A stretch of 64,000 nt of DNA. Origin: Cordylochernes scorpioides (Eukaryota > Arthropoda > Arachnida > Pseudoscorpiones > Chernetidae). Within the stretch, counting starts at the first letter, position 1. Each line of letters begins with the position of its first letter. Where the stretch lies: assembly GCA_030710605.1 (NCBI GenBank), contig CP092869.1, forward strand, positions 11,805,425 to 11,869,424. The letters run 5' to 3'. This document shows positions 1 to 11,871 of the stretch, one piece after another. The notes beneath the pieces are model-generated. The model made no database searches. It was not told where the DNA came from and saw only the letters and a program-made list of their open reading frames with translations. Both the position numbers and the translations under genes were made by a program.

Positions 1-1366
1 AAGATATTTGTTCAATTGAAAAAAAAACGAAATAACTATACTGATGTTAGAAGAAGCATTTCAAATTAAAATTTATCTAAGTGAATCAGTTGCAGCATGT
101 TCCGAGAGTAGCATATGGTCAAACTCTCTAATTCGATTAATGAAAGAATCAAAGCAAGAACAAAGTGCTGTTAAATGTTACTTTGTTGCCAAATTCTAGC
201 TAAAAATTAATAAATATTCAGTTTGTCTGAAAGATGTATATGTTGATATCATGGTTCATCAACAGTTACAATGCATTCCAAGAATTCCAATCTCTCAGTT
301 GCATATTGTCAAAGTTGTTTGTCTATATGAGTATCTTTGTTATGGCTTACTGTGTAGGTGTGAGGTGATGCAGAACATATTAGGTATATTCTTTTCATAA
401 CTCTAGTTTCTCTTTGTCAGAATAAGATGTATGGCAAGCGAATTGAGATTTGTCTTTAAGGGATTACATCGTGTATTGTATTACCTGGATTCTACGATAG
501 AATATCGTTGTCTCTAGCAGCAATATTTGATCAACAGCTACATAGTGAAGGTGAACGCGATTGGCTGAGAATCCTACCAATCAATAATAAAGAAACCCAT
601 CTAGCCACCAGTGATGTCATTTTCCCTGTTGTTGACAGTCGCTGTTGTATGATATATGTTACTTGTTTTCCATAATACACGAAGGTAAATAAAGAATTGT
701 CCAACAGAGATTCTTACCTATCCTGGATGTTTATTTGACCATCTTTGACACTGTAGCGACGTATGAATATTTTCAATTTTGAAAATCATCTATGATTCTT
801 GAATTTTGTACATATATGGGAATACTTACTATTATTTTTAGGGAATAATAGCAAATATTACTACGTTTTGAGAGTGACCTTGTTGGCCGTTAATAAAAAT
901 TGGGTGAATATAGGTAAGAGATGTGTGTAACTAATGAATTATAGTTTCTTGAAAATATCGCGACAGCCATGAAATTTAACATTCAAATAAGAGGGATGAA
1001 GAATAAACGAGGCTTATAACTTTTTAATAAGACTATCATAACGTTTGTCTTTTGAAAATAAGTTTGGGAAAATATAATCACCTCCAAATAGTTTTTAATT
1101 ATTCCATTGTATAATTAAAAATGGTTATTGGAGCCTAAATTCATAGATAAAATCCACAATATTGGTATGGTTGGAATATAGGTGCTGTCATTAGGCCCTC
1201 ATGCACTCCAAGAGGTGGTCTGGAGAGACCTCTTTGGTCATTTGTCATAATGTCCATAAGTCATGGAGCCTTATGGTTCAGATCGTTGAAATATCAAACA
1301 ATAAACCTGTTTACCTTCAATCCAAGATATTTCTATTTGAGTGAAGAATATAGTGTTCTTTTTAAG
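1..1366. other. Non-coding left flank of X1
   Basis: No gene can be supported. The stretch matches 25,468-26,357 and 30,779-31,260 in X2, which are separated there by gypsy C. At ~433-690 lies the counterpart of the 89-codon open frame at 25,899-26,168, but here it is broken by small indels and so shows no coding constraint. Confidence 0.6.
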
Positions 1367-1375
1367 GTTAGTGAA

Positions 1376-1795
1376 AATTTGACTTTTTAATAAGCAACAA
1401 GAATAGTGTGATTATTTCTGCATTTACAAAGTTATTCCTTTTGTCAATATGTTTTTGGAAGGAGTTATGATTATCCAAATTACTTTTAGATATCGAACAC
1501 TGTCCTTCTACTTGATGGTACATTAATGAAACTTAATTATTTGGTTAATTTCATTTCTTGGGTGCGAGAAAAGTATTGAAATTGAATTTTGAGGGTTCAT
1601 TTAGATTAGCTTTCTTTTAAACTATATCCCTTCATATATATACAGTCTTGGAGAAGTTTTTGTGAATTGTTTCTTTGTTATATGCAGAGAATAGAATTTT
1701 TGTATCATCAGCGAAGAAGTGCAGTTTTGTTCCTTCATAACGAAAATAAATCAGATTATTAATTAATATGTAAGATAACATAGGACGAGTAAAAT
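1376..1795 (-). pseudogene. Non-LTR retrotransposon (LINE) reverse transcriptase remnant
   Basis: Read on the minus strand from ~1,787, the conceptual product begins with a GP(x)LSYILIN-like stretch and reaches the reverse-transcriptase catalytic signature FADDT, encoded at 1,704-1,715. It continues, with stops and frame breaks, into a motif of the type NSFQKHIDKR..., which resembles the region after the catalytic box in jockey/CR1-like LINEs. The fragment has no start, endonuclease or 3' end, so it is a dead internal piece. The homologous piece in X2 lies at 31,271-31,945 and has undergone an extra local tandem duplication there. Confidence 0.62.
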
Positions 1796-1840
1796 AGATA
1801 ATTGAAAAATAATTAATATCTAAACATTAATATAGCTGTA

Positions 1841-2656
1841 CTAGAGCAAGGATCTCCAAAACGTCTTTTATCTGACAGAGCGCCCGCTTTTACCTCAGAA
1901 AAATTCCGTAAATTTTTAATGACACGTGGTATACAAACCCTACTCACCACAAGCAATAACCCACAAGCAAACGGTTTAATAGAACGCTTAAATGCGACCA
2001 TTACAGGCAAATTCAGACTAGCTTATCTAGAAAATCCGAAAGCTTCCTGGACTCAACTAGTTAAGCGCGTCACTCAGAACTATAATAACACACCCCATTC
2101 TGTCACAAGTTTTTCACCCACCTATTTAATGTTCAATGTTATCCCCCTAGATCTAAGAACTCATCTTAACCCATACCCCGAAATAAATATAGCTCGAGAG
2201 ATAGTAAGCTCTCGTACCCAAAATAAGCATAAAAAAGATAAAGAAACATTTGATAAGCAGCACAGAACACCACATTTAGAAGTGAATGATCTTTTTTTGG
2301 TCAAAAATTATAGAAGTCCCGATACAGGTAAATTAGCACCATATTTTACTGGACCATACACAATATTTGAAATAATCTCACCCAATGTCGTTCGAATAGA
2401 TCGCCCCAATCAACCTCTCAATAGAGACAGTGACACCATACATGTTAATAAATTAAAATATTACACAGAGAATGTTCCGTACATCACACCTCCACAACCC
2501 CGATTTGTTCAAAACCCACAGCGATGGCCTCAAGATATATATCTCAGTGAATTCAATCATTTGACTCCGGATATCTTCGAGACACAACTATTCCGTATTA
2601 TACCGCCTACAACCTCACAGCCCTTTTTGCATTTAAATCCCGGTATTTTCAAATAG
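1841..2656 (+). pseudogene. Integrase C-terminal half of gypsy A, copy 1
   Basis: An uninterrupted frame of about 270 codons encodes the second catalytic aspartate of the integrase (LLSDRAPAF context, first ~12 residues), the catalytic glutamate (NGLIERLN context), and a GPY-type C-terminal module (TGPYTIFEI). It ends in a natural stop at 2,656. The zinc-binding region and first catalytic aspartate are lost to 5' truncation, so the product could not act as an integrase. This is the least damaged version of this part: copies 2 and 3 have an earlier stop after the GPY module and frame breaks before it. Confidence 0.8.
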
Positions 2657-4234
2657 GCAAGAAAATTGCCAACCTCGACAAAAGAAGAAAGTCAGTTACA
2701 AGTAAATGACAAAAATAACGCCCTCCATGAGTCACCATCCAAGAAATAGAACCCGGCAATTCCCGTGAAAAACAAGAGGAGTGACCCCAGTAATAGGATT
2801 TCCCGAATCTATTTCAGTTACATATCCCAGTCCTCCCTCCCCTCACAAAGCTATCATCTTGACCACTATCTTCATGATCGCCATTTTTTTTTTAAACACG
2901 TATTTCAAACCAATCATTTAGATTTCCTCGAGAATCTCACAACCTCCTTAATCTCAACGCAACATATATTAAACATTTTACATGTTAATTGATATCACGA
3001 ATTAAAACAACTTGGTTTAGTCTGATATAGACTTTATAACGGAAAAGAGATATAATTATCTACATATCGCCTTTTTGGATAAATGAGGATATTGTTCAAT
3101 TTTCCACTACCCAACATTTATCCACTAATTAATGACCTTTAATTATATTTTAATTATTGTATAAAATCTTGAATAATTATTTTTATTTTTACCTTTTAAT
3201 TATATAATCAAATTTTTAATCCAACATGATTTTCAAAAAAAAAAAAAAAATTCAATCAAATTTACTTTTATTTTTCATGATATTATTTTAGTATTATAAA
3301 ACATTTATTTGCTTCAAAAATCATATTTAATTCTTTATTATTATATATTTTATATATATATTACATGTTTGATTTTGTCCACTTACATTTTTTTTACCCG
3401 CAATCATATTTCTATCTTTTTATTCACTATATTTTATATTTGCCTAAATAGCTTTATTATATGACATTGTTTATCATCGAATATCGAGCATACAACAATC
3501 GTTTTCAACAATCATATTCTTTATCCACTTCCCTATACTTTTCATCACTATCTATTTCAGCTATTGCTTCACTTCATTGTAGAAAAACGACAGCACTGCT
3601 TAGCATTTTTTTTTTATTTCGTAATTTTAACAAACTCTTTGAACACAGTTCCCCAGATTTAAAAATCCCAACTTCTGGCCTGAACACGCTTCAAGAGTTA
3701 ATTTAAATCATCCGCAAAGCACAATTACCAACGCATGCACGAAGCGTTCACTTTTTTCAACTTTCAACCTTTTTTTTCAGCTCTAGCGGACCACAATCAA
3801 GCTTTGATTTCGAGTCAAGTCAGACCACCTACTGTCGCTACAATAATTCTACTTATCGCATGGCTCTATTTCACTCCTTTCCCAATCATATTAATGAACA
3901 ACTTTTTCTTCAACAACCTTTTAACCCAATAACCCTACAATTGTGACAAAGCACTGTAACCCTTATACAGGTCGCAAGTGAAACATTGCCTAGGAAGACG
4001 CTCAAGTCTATATCCTCGCTTTGCACCTGGATCTAAGTATTGGGTTTATGTGTGCACTCCTAACAATTGCATATTCTTCAACTACTAACCCTTTCCAACG
4101 CCCGCCAATATTCTCTTAGAATGTGAATTTTTATGGCATCATTTTATTTTAATCATCATTTTTTTTAAAATCAAACAAAAATGTCATTTTTATTTCACTT
4201 TTATATATCCAAACAAATCATCTTGTTATAACCC
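2657..4234 (+). other. Non-coding 3' region of gypsy A (probable LTR-containing part)
   Basis: This AT-rich stretch is conserved among all three gypsy A copies and probably contains the 3' LTR, but with no 5' LTR in the window the boundary cannot be set. Short open frames here (for example 3,461-3,706) are kept in copies 1 and 3 but disrupted in copy 2, so I do not treat them as genes. Confidence 0.5.
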
Positions 4235-4235
4235 G

Positions 4236-4751
4236 TGTCATTATTGCCGTGTCATCCTGAATTTTGTCTTTCCTAATTTTCTACATTGCAAAATCATCGT
4301 TTTATCTAGTGAACATTTTTTCCCGGTCCCTTGAAAAATACTCGATAAGTTGAATAAAATCAATATTAATTGGTTCCCTCGGTAATTGGAAGTTAAAGGA
4401 ATAGTATCTTTGCCATGGAATTGTAGCATTATTCTTGTCTCAAATAAATTGCCGTGTCATCCTGAGATAATCTTACTTTTGATAAATAATCTTTAAGATA
4501 ATAAACTTAGTGATAATAAAACTTATAGATAAAAAAAACTTGTTAACATCGTCGCAATGGTGACGCTGCTTGCGAGTTAAATATACAAATCTGCAAATAA
4601 CTCTAAGGATATTCAAGATATTCAAGATATAATTTTTCAGAAACCTTCCCAGTACTATACCAAATAACTTCCCAAAGAATCATGGCGTTCCAATGAGTGG
4701 TTTAGTCAGGCATAAAGGACACACACATACATTCATTTATATATATATAGA
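4236..4751 (-). mobile_element. Helitron remnant, 3' truncated
   Basis: On the minus strand the element starts at 4,751 with the Helitron-type 5' end TC followed by a TATATATATA-rich start. Its body matches the complete Helitron at 58,882-59,562, for example the segment around 4,520-4,640 and 59,000-59,100. It ends at ~4,236, about 190 bases before the expected hairpin and CTAG 3' end, where gypsy A sequence begins. Likely history: gypsy A inserted into this Helitron, and a deletion later removed the outer parts of both. Confidence 0.7.
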
Positions 4752-5094
4752 TTAATAGATATTAACTGTAGGAAACATTTATCAGATAAAACAAACAGGA
4801 TTTATATTATACACATTTTTATATAATATTGTTTGTTTTCGCGTGTCTAATGAAGAGACATAGATGTCCCCATACATCTCAATCAAGGCAGTTGCAATGT
4901 TCCCTATCTTGAGTGTGTAAAGCTGCTGTTCTGGATTCATGTCAATTTTCTGTTGTTGTTGTGTCCAATGAAGAGTCTCAGATATCTCCATACATTTCTT
5001 TTACAGTAGGTACAATGTCCTCTATCTTGGATGTGTAAAGCTGCTGTTCTGGGTCAATATCAATTGTCTGCAAGGCTGATAATATTCAATATAT
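4752..5094. other. Non-coding X1 segment
   Basis: Collinear with ~32,030-32,205 and 33,533-33,690 in X2, where a mariner lies in the middle. It contains two or three imperfect copies of a ~110-base motif (around 4,850-4,930 and 4,965-5,050). No gene is supported. Confidence 0.5.
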
Positions 5095-5509
5095 TTAAAA
5101 TTTATATGAATGACCTCTGTACATAACTATTGTTTGTACATTCAGGAACTATGTTGAACTTGTTGTTAAACAGTACCTGATAAAGTTATTTTGTACTGGA
5201 ACTTGTCATTGAGGAACAGCCTGCATTCAATATTGACGAGGGCGATCAGTCTAATACGCATAGTTAATTCGATCCTATAGTTAATCAAGTAGATATTTTT
5301 CCAGAAGTCCAGATTAATGAAAAAAATCCCAAAGATTAGTTTATATTTATTCTGACACATGACGCAAGCCTTCAGCTACTTTCATCTCCACGAGATATAG
5401 GATACATATTTCTTAATTTAACGATATAATCTCATTACAATTTCAAATTTTTGTTCTATTTTATAATCATTGTATTATTCTTCCTCTTTCTTATCTCCGC
5501 TCAATCATA

Positions 5510-5905
5510 TTAGGGTATCAAGCTTGTAGAGCTTGAGCCTTGACAACCCTCATGATTGAGTTAATAAGATTGCGTCTGCCTTTGTCATTAAGACTGGGAG
5601 CACTACTCAGTGGCAGGCCGACTTAGCTCCAAAATAAATGGCCGCCTCTGACATGAGGAATAAAAACCATGTGCAGCGCTCCTAACATGGAGTATAAACG
5701 CTGCTCATCCTGTATCTCTGGGTTAGGAGCCCTTACAGGGTACTATCAGCCGGGTCAGCTGAGCCCAGGTTTGTTTAGCGAGCTTTTTACTGCTCCCCTC
5801 CTCCTTTTCATCCGGGATTGGAACCGGCAAAGGCGGAGTTAAAATCATTGTAAATATGTTAAAGAGAAAAATGAATGCAACAGGACTCATATCGTATCCA
5901 GGTTC
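5510..5905 (-). repeat. LINE 3'-end-like dispersed repeat
   Basis: This GC-richer segment recurs at ~18,000-18,365, 34,105-34,480, 38,490-38,860, 42,880-43,250 and 50,755-51,130 in the same orientation, and inverted at ~57,680-58,130. The inverted copy keeps a CCHC-type open frame ending just before a shared tail motif, which suggests that the family is the 3' end of a non-LTR retrotransposon transcribed from the minus strand here. This copy has lost the CCHC part. Confidence 0.5.
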
Positions 5906-6158
5906 TACTCATCAATTATGATACTACATTATATCGCCCGCCATTTTGTTATTGTTTCCTAGCAGTCGAGAGGTAGGTACCTATTTCTTTGCCTCCTCCC
6001 TTTCAATTTATAGAATGGACATTACAGTTTATTATATTACCTATATTTATTGTTGAATTCGGGGAATCGAAGTTAATGGCAAATATTTGTAAGAAGTAAT
6101 AATAAAGATGAATTTAATAAAATAATCTCTTGAATCAATATTAAAATAAGAATATTAA

Positions 6159-6347
6159 AGGGAAAAGTTTCTTTTAAAAATATTTTTCATTCAAAAACTC
6201 TCTCAAGCTTTCAGGCAAGAAAGCCCTTCTAGGGCGTTTTATTGGCGTTTTAATGATGTAAGATATTTTCTCCCATAGAAGGGCTTTCTTGCCTGAAAGA
6301 TTGAGAGATTTTTAAATAAAAAATATTTTAAAAAGAAACTTTTCCCT
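6159..6347. repeat. Foldback MITE in block A
   Basis: Left and right halves are near-perfect inverted repeats of ~75 bases starting with AGGGAAAAGTTTCTTTT. They meet around a short unpaired centre near 6,230-6,280. The inner tips carry a small hairpin followed by GAAAG. The same insertion is present at 18,648-18,820, 43,523-43,710 and 51,412-51,583, so it predates duplication of the block. It has no coding capacity. Confidence 0.85.
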
Positions 6348-6699
6348 GGATGCTTAATGTTCTTGTTTTAATAAAGATGAATTTATTTTAGAAATATATC
6401 TAAGTGCTTATAAGCTTTTTTTCAGAATTTTATTGATGCAAAACTATATATATTGCCATTTAACAAAGATTTACAGCCGAACTTGAATAGTTTGAAGGGC
6501 AAGGGAACAAAAAAAAAATATTATCCAAAATATCAAATCGAAAACGGAAATTCTTTCTATAGGAAATTATAGGGACCAAGATAAATATTCGAATTAAAGA
6601 CGTATTCAAATTAAAGACGTTAGACTTACCCAAGTTTTACTATATATGAAAGTAAAATAATCAGTTCACCAGTCGTTTGCAAGCTTCCTGGCCATATAA

Positions 6700-7070
6700 T
6701 TGACACCCCAAATGCTCCTAGAAGACTACTACCAAAACAAAACGGTAATGGGCATGAAATTAAACCTACCCACCGACATATTAATAGAGTCTCTGACCGA
6801 AGGACTACCCGTCGCAGACCAGCGATTAATCGCAACTGTACAACTAAACACCATTAAAGAATGGTTCGACCTAGTGTCAAGAATAAGAAGAACTCAGTGT
6901 GCCACCAGTACAGCGTACCAATGCCAAGTAGACAAGGCCCCACATCCAACCTACCACAACCCACCCCCACGGTACAACAACCAGCGGTCATGACGTGTAA
7001 TCAACCAAGCTACACCCCCACCCTCGCCTTGCAAGTATTGCAATGCTATGCACTGGCACTACCAGTGTGA
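6700..7070 (+). pseudogene. Gag C-terminal part with zinc knuckle, gypsy A copy 2
   Basis: The first ~85 codons resemble the end of a retroelement capsid domain. In another frame a single CCHC zinc knuckle of spacing C-x2-C-x3-H-x4-C is encoded at 7,030-7,067 and followed by a stop. The capsid N-terminus is absent because the element is truncated. The frame change between capsid and knuckle indicates at least one indel. Confidence 0.6.
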
Positions 7071-7299
7071 ATAACGGTTCCCACAGAGCCAAACACGCCA
7101 AGTCTACAGCGCCAGGCCACGCACAACCACTGTACCAAAATGTGGTACCCACACCCGGCCCAAGGTCCAATCTCTGAGCCATGTTCCCCAAGTCCAAGCT
7201 GCAAGCCAAGACGACTCTACAAGCCCCGCGAGCAACTCAACAGTAGGAAAACCTGCAACCTTTTTTCGTTGAGCAGCTCGTAATATGGACTGAACTGTC

Positions 7300-8824
7300 A
7301 CCAATTGTAAATTTGCCCTTTTTAATAGACACGGGAGCATCTATTAACATACTTAACTTGGATATTTTAAGAACCATAGAAAATAGATTACCATATAAAA
7401 TTATTATACATCAGTAACAGTTTAACTATAAATTCAATAGCCCATAATGTAAATACCCTTGGATATATATTTTTAAAAATTAAAATAGGTAACATCACCC
7501 AAAAACTATTTTTTTTTATAATAGAAGCTTTACTACCTTTTGGTATTTTATCTATTAATACCCTTAAAATATTTAAATTAATTATAGATTTTAATAATCT
7601 CCAAATTTATCAAAATAATGATGCTCTCCCAACGAATGTCTATAAGTTCACCAAGTGCAAACAGGATTTATGTCCCACTCAACAGAGGGAAACAGCTATT
7701 TTTACCACCTTCCCCTCGAACCAGTCCTGTTTACACGTGGCGGACCCTACACCAATTATATGTTCCCCCACTATTGTATCACCCACTATATCTCCTGCCC
7801 ATGATATTAAGTTATCTATACCTTCTAATTCGGCACCTCAGTTAGAACATTGTCCACACGAACTTAACCCAATTCTATACGAATTCTCGCAAGTGTTCTC
7901 TACTAATAAATACAATGTGCCGAAATTGAACATACCACCGGTAAAAATCAATACCACCACAGATAGAATAATAGCATTACGTCCATATAGAGTGCCGCTA
8001 CACGACCAACAAGAAAAACAAACCCAAATAGAGCAAATTCTCCAACATGGAATCATTGCCCCGTCAGTCTCACCTTACGCTAGTCCAATAACTCTTGTTA
8101 CGAAACGTGATAAAACGAAACGTTTCTGTATTGATTACAGAAAACTCAATGAAATCATCGCTCCAGACGTACAACCTTTACCTTTAATAGAAACCATTCT
8201 TGACAAATTGTCGAAGGCCAAATACTACGCTTCTGTAGATAGAGCCTCCGCATATTGGCAAGTGGAAATAGAACCTAACTCACGTAATCTACTAGCTTCT
8301 GTGACGTTAGATAGTCAGTACGAATTTTGTAGACTTCGGTACGGATTTAAAAATTCGCCACAGATATACCATCGTGCCATAAACCAGGTCATGGAAAAAT
8401 ATAAACTAAATTTTATTACTCATTACTTCGACGATTTCATTATTTTTTCTGACACCTTAGAGGATCATCTACAACACACATACAACAATTTCTAACGGTG
8501 TGTCAACACGAAAACATCAAACTCAATTGTAATAAATGTTCGTTTTTCAAAACATATATAGATTTCTTAGGATACACTGTTACCGCAGGTACTTATGCAC
8601 CACAGACGCGCAACCTTGATACCATAAATTCCATCAAACCACCTACCAATCAAAAGACGTTACAATCATTTTTAGGAGCAGTGAACGTTTATAATAAGTT
8701 TATACCAGATTATGCCCGCTTACGAGCACCTTTAAATAAACTACTTGAAAAAAGATGTGAAATGGAATTGGGACCCAGACTGTCAACAAGCTTCCACCAC
8801 TCTCAAAGAGAGTTTAACCAGTAA
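7300..8824 (+). pseudogene. Protease and reverse transcriptase, gypsy A copy 2
   Basis: The aspartic protease signature DTGAS is encoded at 7,328-7,342. A one-base insertion near 7,412, compared with copy 3, shifts the frame. The reverse transcriptase then runs open from before 7,737 to 8,495, with the palm motifs around SVDRASAYWQVEI and the catalytic box YFDD at about 8,425-8,436. A two-base insertion near 8,478 shifts the frame again; the connection region (FLGYTV..., FLGAVNVYNKFIPDY) continues at 8,498-8,760. The catalytic residues survive, but the polyprotein cannot be read through. Confidence 0.8.
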
Positions 8825-9360
8825 ACCAGTACTACACTTGTATCAAGTCGGTTTACCATGCCGCCTTTATTGCGACGCATCAACCCAAGGGATGGCCGGC
8901 ATACTAAAATAGGTACATCCCAGACAGACAAGTACATCCTGTACAATATTTCAGCCGCGCCCTTAGAGCACATGAGAGAAACTACACCGTTTCCGAACTC
9001 CAGTGCCTCGCTATCGTCGAAAGTGTAGACAAATTCCGAATATAACTCACCAGTATAAAATTTACCATATACACAGATCACCAAGCTTTACAATTGCTTA
9101 AAACTACAAAAAAATCCGCCAGGACGACTCTTTAGATGGAGCCTGACTATCTACCAATAATTACGAAATCCACTACCTCAAAGGCAGCCAACAATACAAA
9201 GCAGATTTACTATCACTTAACCCTTTTGTAGGATTTATTAGTGCTGATATTATCAAACAGCATCAACCAAGAGCATCCCCCTTCAACATTTATACAAACG
9301 GCTTACATACCATTACCCGAAAAGGTGTAATTAAAATAATAATTCCCGAAACCCTGCAAC
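8765..9360 (+). pseudogene. RNase H domain, decayed, gypsy A copy 2
   Basis: In broken frames the stretch encodes RNase H hallmarks: YCDAS near 8,870 with its catalytic aspartate, a segment reading LAIVESVDKF, and TDHQAL near 9,075. Several stops follow. It connects the reverse transcriptase to the integrase in the usual Ty3/gypsy order. Confidence 0.6.
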
Positions 9361-9368
9361 ATACTCTA

Positions 9369-10403
9369 ATGAACAAAGTTTACCAAGAATATAACCACCC
9401 AGGCATCTCTCAGATGACCCGCATAATTACTACCCAGTACTACTGGAAAGGTATCTCTAAATATTTAGAAAAATTTGTCAGGTCGTGTCACACCTGCCAA
9501 ATCATTAAAAGGCCCAAAGGTAAACCCTATGGTGCCCTCGGACAAATTCCACCACCTCAACAACCATTCGACTTAATCTCTGTAGATACCATAACTGGAT
9601 TTTCGAAATATGGACACTCCAAGACATATCTACACGTAATAGTGGATCATTTAACGCGATATGCTTGGACCTTTCCATCGAAGTCCACCAGTACACTAAT
9701 GTACATTCAAACCCTCAAAACTGTACTACAGCAAGGATCTCTAAAACGTCTGTTATCTGACAGAGCGCCCGCTTTTACCTCAGAAAAATTCCGTAAATTT
9801 CTAATGACACATGGTATACAAACCCTACTCACCACAAGCAATAACCCACAAGCAAACGGTTTAATAGAACGCTTAAATGCGACCATTACAGGCAAATTCA
9901 GACTAGCTTATCTAGAAAATCCGAAAGTTTCCTGGACTCAACTAGTTAAGCGCGTCACTCAGACGTATAATAACACACCCCATTCTGTCACAAGTTTTCC
10001 ACCCACCTACTTAATGTTCAATGTTATCTCTCCAGATCTAAGAACTCATCTTAACCCATACCCCGAAATAAATATAGCTCGAGAGATGGCAAGCTCTCGT
10101 ACCCAAAATAAGCATAAAAAGATAAAGAAATAAACATTTGATAAGCAGCACAGAACACCACATTTCGAAGTGAATGATCTTTTTTTTTTGGTCAAAAATT
10201 ATAGAAATCCCGATACAGGTAAATTAGCACCATATTTTACTGGACCATACACAATATTTGAAATAATCTCACCCAATGTCGTTCGAATAGTTCGCCCCAA
10301 TCAACCTCTCAATAGAGACAGTGACACCATACATGTCAATAAATTAAAATATTACACAGAGAATCTTCCGTACATCACACCTCCACAACCCCAATTTGTT
10401 TAA
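9369..10403 (+). pseudogene. Integrase, gypsy A copy 2
   Basis: An open frame from 9,369 to 10,133 encodes a partial HHCC zinc domain (NHPG... then CHTC; the first histidine of the usual pair is not visible) and the D,D,E core. The first D is in ISVDTIT, the second in LLSDRAPAF and the E in NGLIERLN. A small indel at ~10,125 introduces a stop, and the GPY module resumes at 10,170-10,403 before an early stop. Order and motifs are those of Ty3/gypsy integrases. Confidence 0.82.
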
Positions 10404-10971
10404 AACCCACAGCGATTGCCTCAAGATATATATCTCACTGAATTCAATCATTTGACTCCGGATATCTTCGAGACGCAACGATTCCAAATTATACCGCCTA
10501 CAACCTCACAGCCCTTTTTGCATTTAAATCCCGGTATTTTCAAATAGGCAAGAAAATTGCCAACCTCGACAAAAGAAGATAGTCAGTTACAAGTAAATGA
10601 CAAAAATAACGCCCTCCATGAGTGACCATCCAAGAAATAGAACCCGGCAATTCCCGTGAAAAACAGGAGGAGTGATACCAGTAATAGGATTTCCCGAATC
10701 TATTTCAGTTACATATCCCCGTCCTCCCTCCCCTCACAAAGTTATCATCTTGACCACTATCTTCATGATCGCCATTTTTTTTAAACACGTATTTCACACC
10801 AATCATTTAGATTTCCTCGAGAATCTCACAAACTCCTTAATCACAATGCAACATATATTAAACATTTTACATGTTAATTGATATCACCAATTAAAACAAC
10901 TTGGTTAAGTCTGATATAGACTTCATAACGGAAAAGAGATATAATTATCTACGTATCGCCTTTTTGGATAA
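10404..10971 (+). other. Non-coding 3' region of gypsy A copy 2, before the gypsy B insertion
   Basis: Collinear with 2,520-3,090 and 47,760-48,328. The early stop at 10,401-10,403 leaves the last ~60 pol codons of copy 1 untranslated here. The target sequence ATGAG at 10,972-10,976 is duplicated by the gypsy B insertion. Confidence 0.6.
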
Positions 10972-10976
10972 ATGAG

Positions 10977-11156
10977 TGTAGAATAGTGTGAAATATATAA
11001 GTGATGTGAATATAAAAAAATGGAATTAAGAACAATAGACTGACGGTGTTTTGTAAACATATAATTAATCTTTACTAAAGTTAAATGTGTGTGATAAATA
11101 AATAATTAAATAATAAATATATAAGTTGTAGTTTATAAAAGATAAACAACACAACA
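10977..11156 (+). repeat. 5' LTR of gypsy B
   Basis: It starts TGTAGAATAG and ends ACAACACAACA. It is identical by eye to 15,338-15,517 except at the second base and one base near its end. The LTR is short (180 bp), as in compact Ty3/gypsy elements. Confidence 0.92.
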
Positions 11157-11160
11157 TATT

Positions 11161-11174
11161 TGGCGACGAGGATT
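11161..11174 (+). promoter_or_regulatory. Primer-binding site of gypsy B
   Basis: TGGCGACGAGGATT begins four bases after the LTR. It starts with TGG, complementary to a tRNA CCA end, as expected for a minus-strand primer site. I cannot assign the tRNA from the sequence alone. Confidence 0.75.
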
Positions 11175-11212
11175 AAAAAAAGAAAATAATAATTAAATAA
11201 GCGTAAAAGAAG

Positions 11213-11871
11213 ATGGCAAATAATTTGACGTCTCCATTACCCTTGAACCTTTTTTAATGCTACAGATTTGTATTCCGAGTACAAACATTGGATGAATTAA
11301 TATTTAATTTATGGATTAGCAAGCGGTGTTTCAACAAAGAAAGATGACGTTAAAAGGGCAACACTTTTGCATTGCCTTGGACCACAGGTCCAAAGAATTT
11401 TCTTTAATTTGCCAAAAGAAAAAGATACGTATGAAAAAGCAAAAGAAGCTTAACTAAATATTTCACACCACAAAAAATATTGTATCAGAACAATTTAAAT
11501 TTAGGCAAAGAAAACAAAATACAGATGAAAATATTGATTCATATGTCATTGCCCTAAGAGAATTAGTCAAATCCTGTGAATTTGGAAATTTAGAAGAAGA
11601 CATGATCAGAAATCAGATAATAGAAAAATGCTATAATAGGCAATTAAAAGAAAAGTTGTTGCAACAAGATAATTTGAATCTTCAAAGAACAATTGAGATA
11701 TCAAGAATGTTTGAAACAGCCAAAGAAGAATTTAGAGTATTGACAAATGAAGATATGACCTCAATAAATAGAGTAAACTATAAAATAATTTCCAAGCAGC
11801 TAATGAATCAACTGTTAAAGGACCAAAAGCTCATAATGTGTACCATCAAAAAGGAAGCACCTCCAAGGTAA
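11213..11871 (+). pseudogene. Gag (capsid part) of gypsy B, frame-broken
   Basis: A plausible start at 11,213 lies 40 bases after the primer-binding site. The frame breaks near 11,255 and again before 11,460, and an open stretch of 89 codons follows at 11,602-11,871. Conceptual pieces look like a retroelement capsid: aliphatic and lysine-rich helices and a YEKAKEAL-type stretch. Zinc knuckles follow in the next frame from 11,838. Confidence 0.65.

Larger units (their letters stand above)
1836..4234 (+). mobile_element. Ty3/gypsy element A, copy 1: 3' fragment
   Basis: The sequence starts inside the integrase core (matching 9,726 and 47,086 onward) and runs through the chromodomain-side end of pol into a ~1.6 kb non-coding AT-rich 3' region. 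That region is nearly collinear with 10,404-10,971 plus 15,523-16,667 and with 47,760-49,466. Everything 5' of the integrase core is missing. At 4,234 the gypsy sequence stops abruptly against Helitron-derived sequence. No second LTR is present, so LTR borders cannot be defined. X2 has no insertion at this position. Confidence 0.8.
5095..6672. repeat. Composite repeat block, copy A
   Basis: A ~1.55 kb block occurs complete at 5,095-6,672, ~17,605-19,150, ~42,478-44,035 and ~50,375-51,909, and truncated at ~33,700-34,503 and ~38,090-38,892. Within it, in order, are an AT-rich part, a GC-richer segment related to the LINE tail at 57,640-58,130, and a foldback MITE. Every complete copy ends at the same motif TTCACCAG. 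Here and at 44,035 it abuts the truncated gypsy A, whereas in the other two copies it continues into unrelated flank. Confidence 0.75.

Noticed and set aside
1840-1844. ACTAG, the inverse of a Helitron 3' end, at the left edge of the gypsy A fragment
   Set aside because: The other gypsy A copies have ACTAC at this position and there is no hairpin beside it, so it is a chance substitution.
3461-3932. Open frames of 81 and 65 codons in the gypsy A 3' region
   Set aside because: Low-complexity F/S/L-rich products without motifs, broken in copy 2; explained by AT-rich sequence.
5510-5905. GC-richer repeat as a regulatory island or CpG-type promoter
   Set aside because: Occurs seven times with repeat-like boundaries and a LINE-type tail, so a transposon origin fits better.
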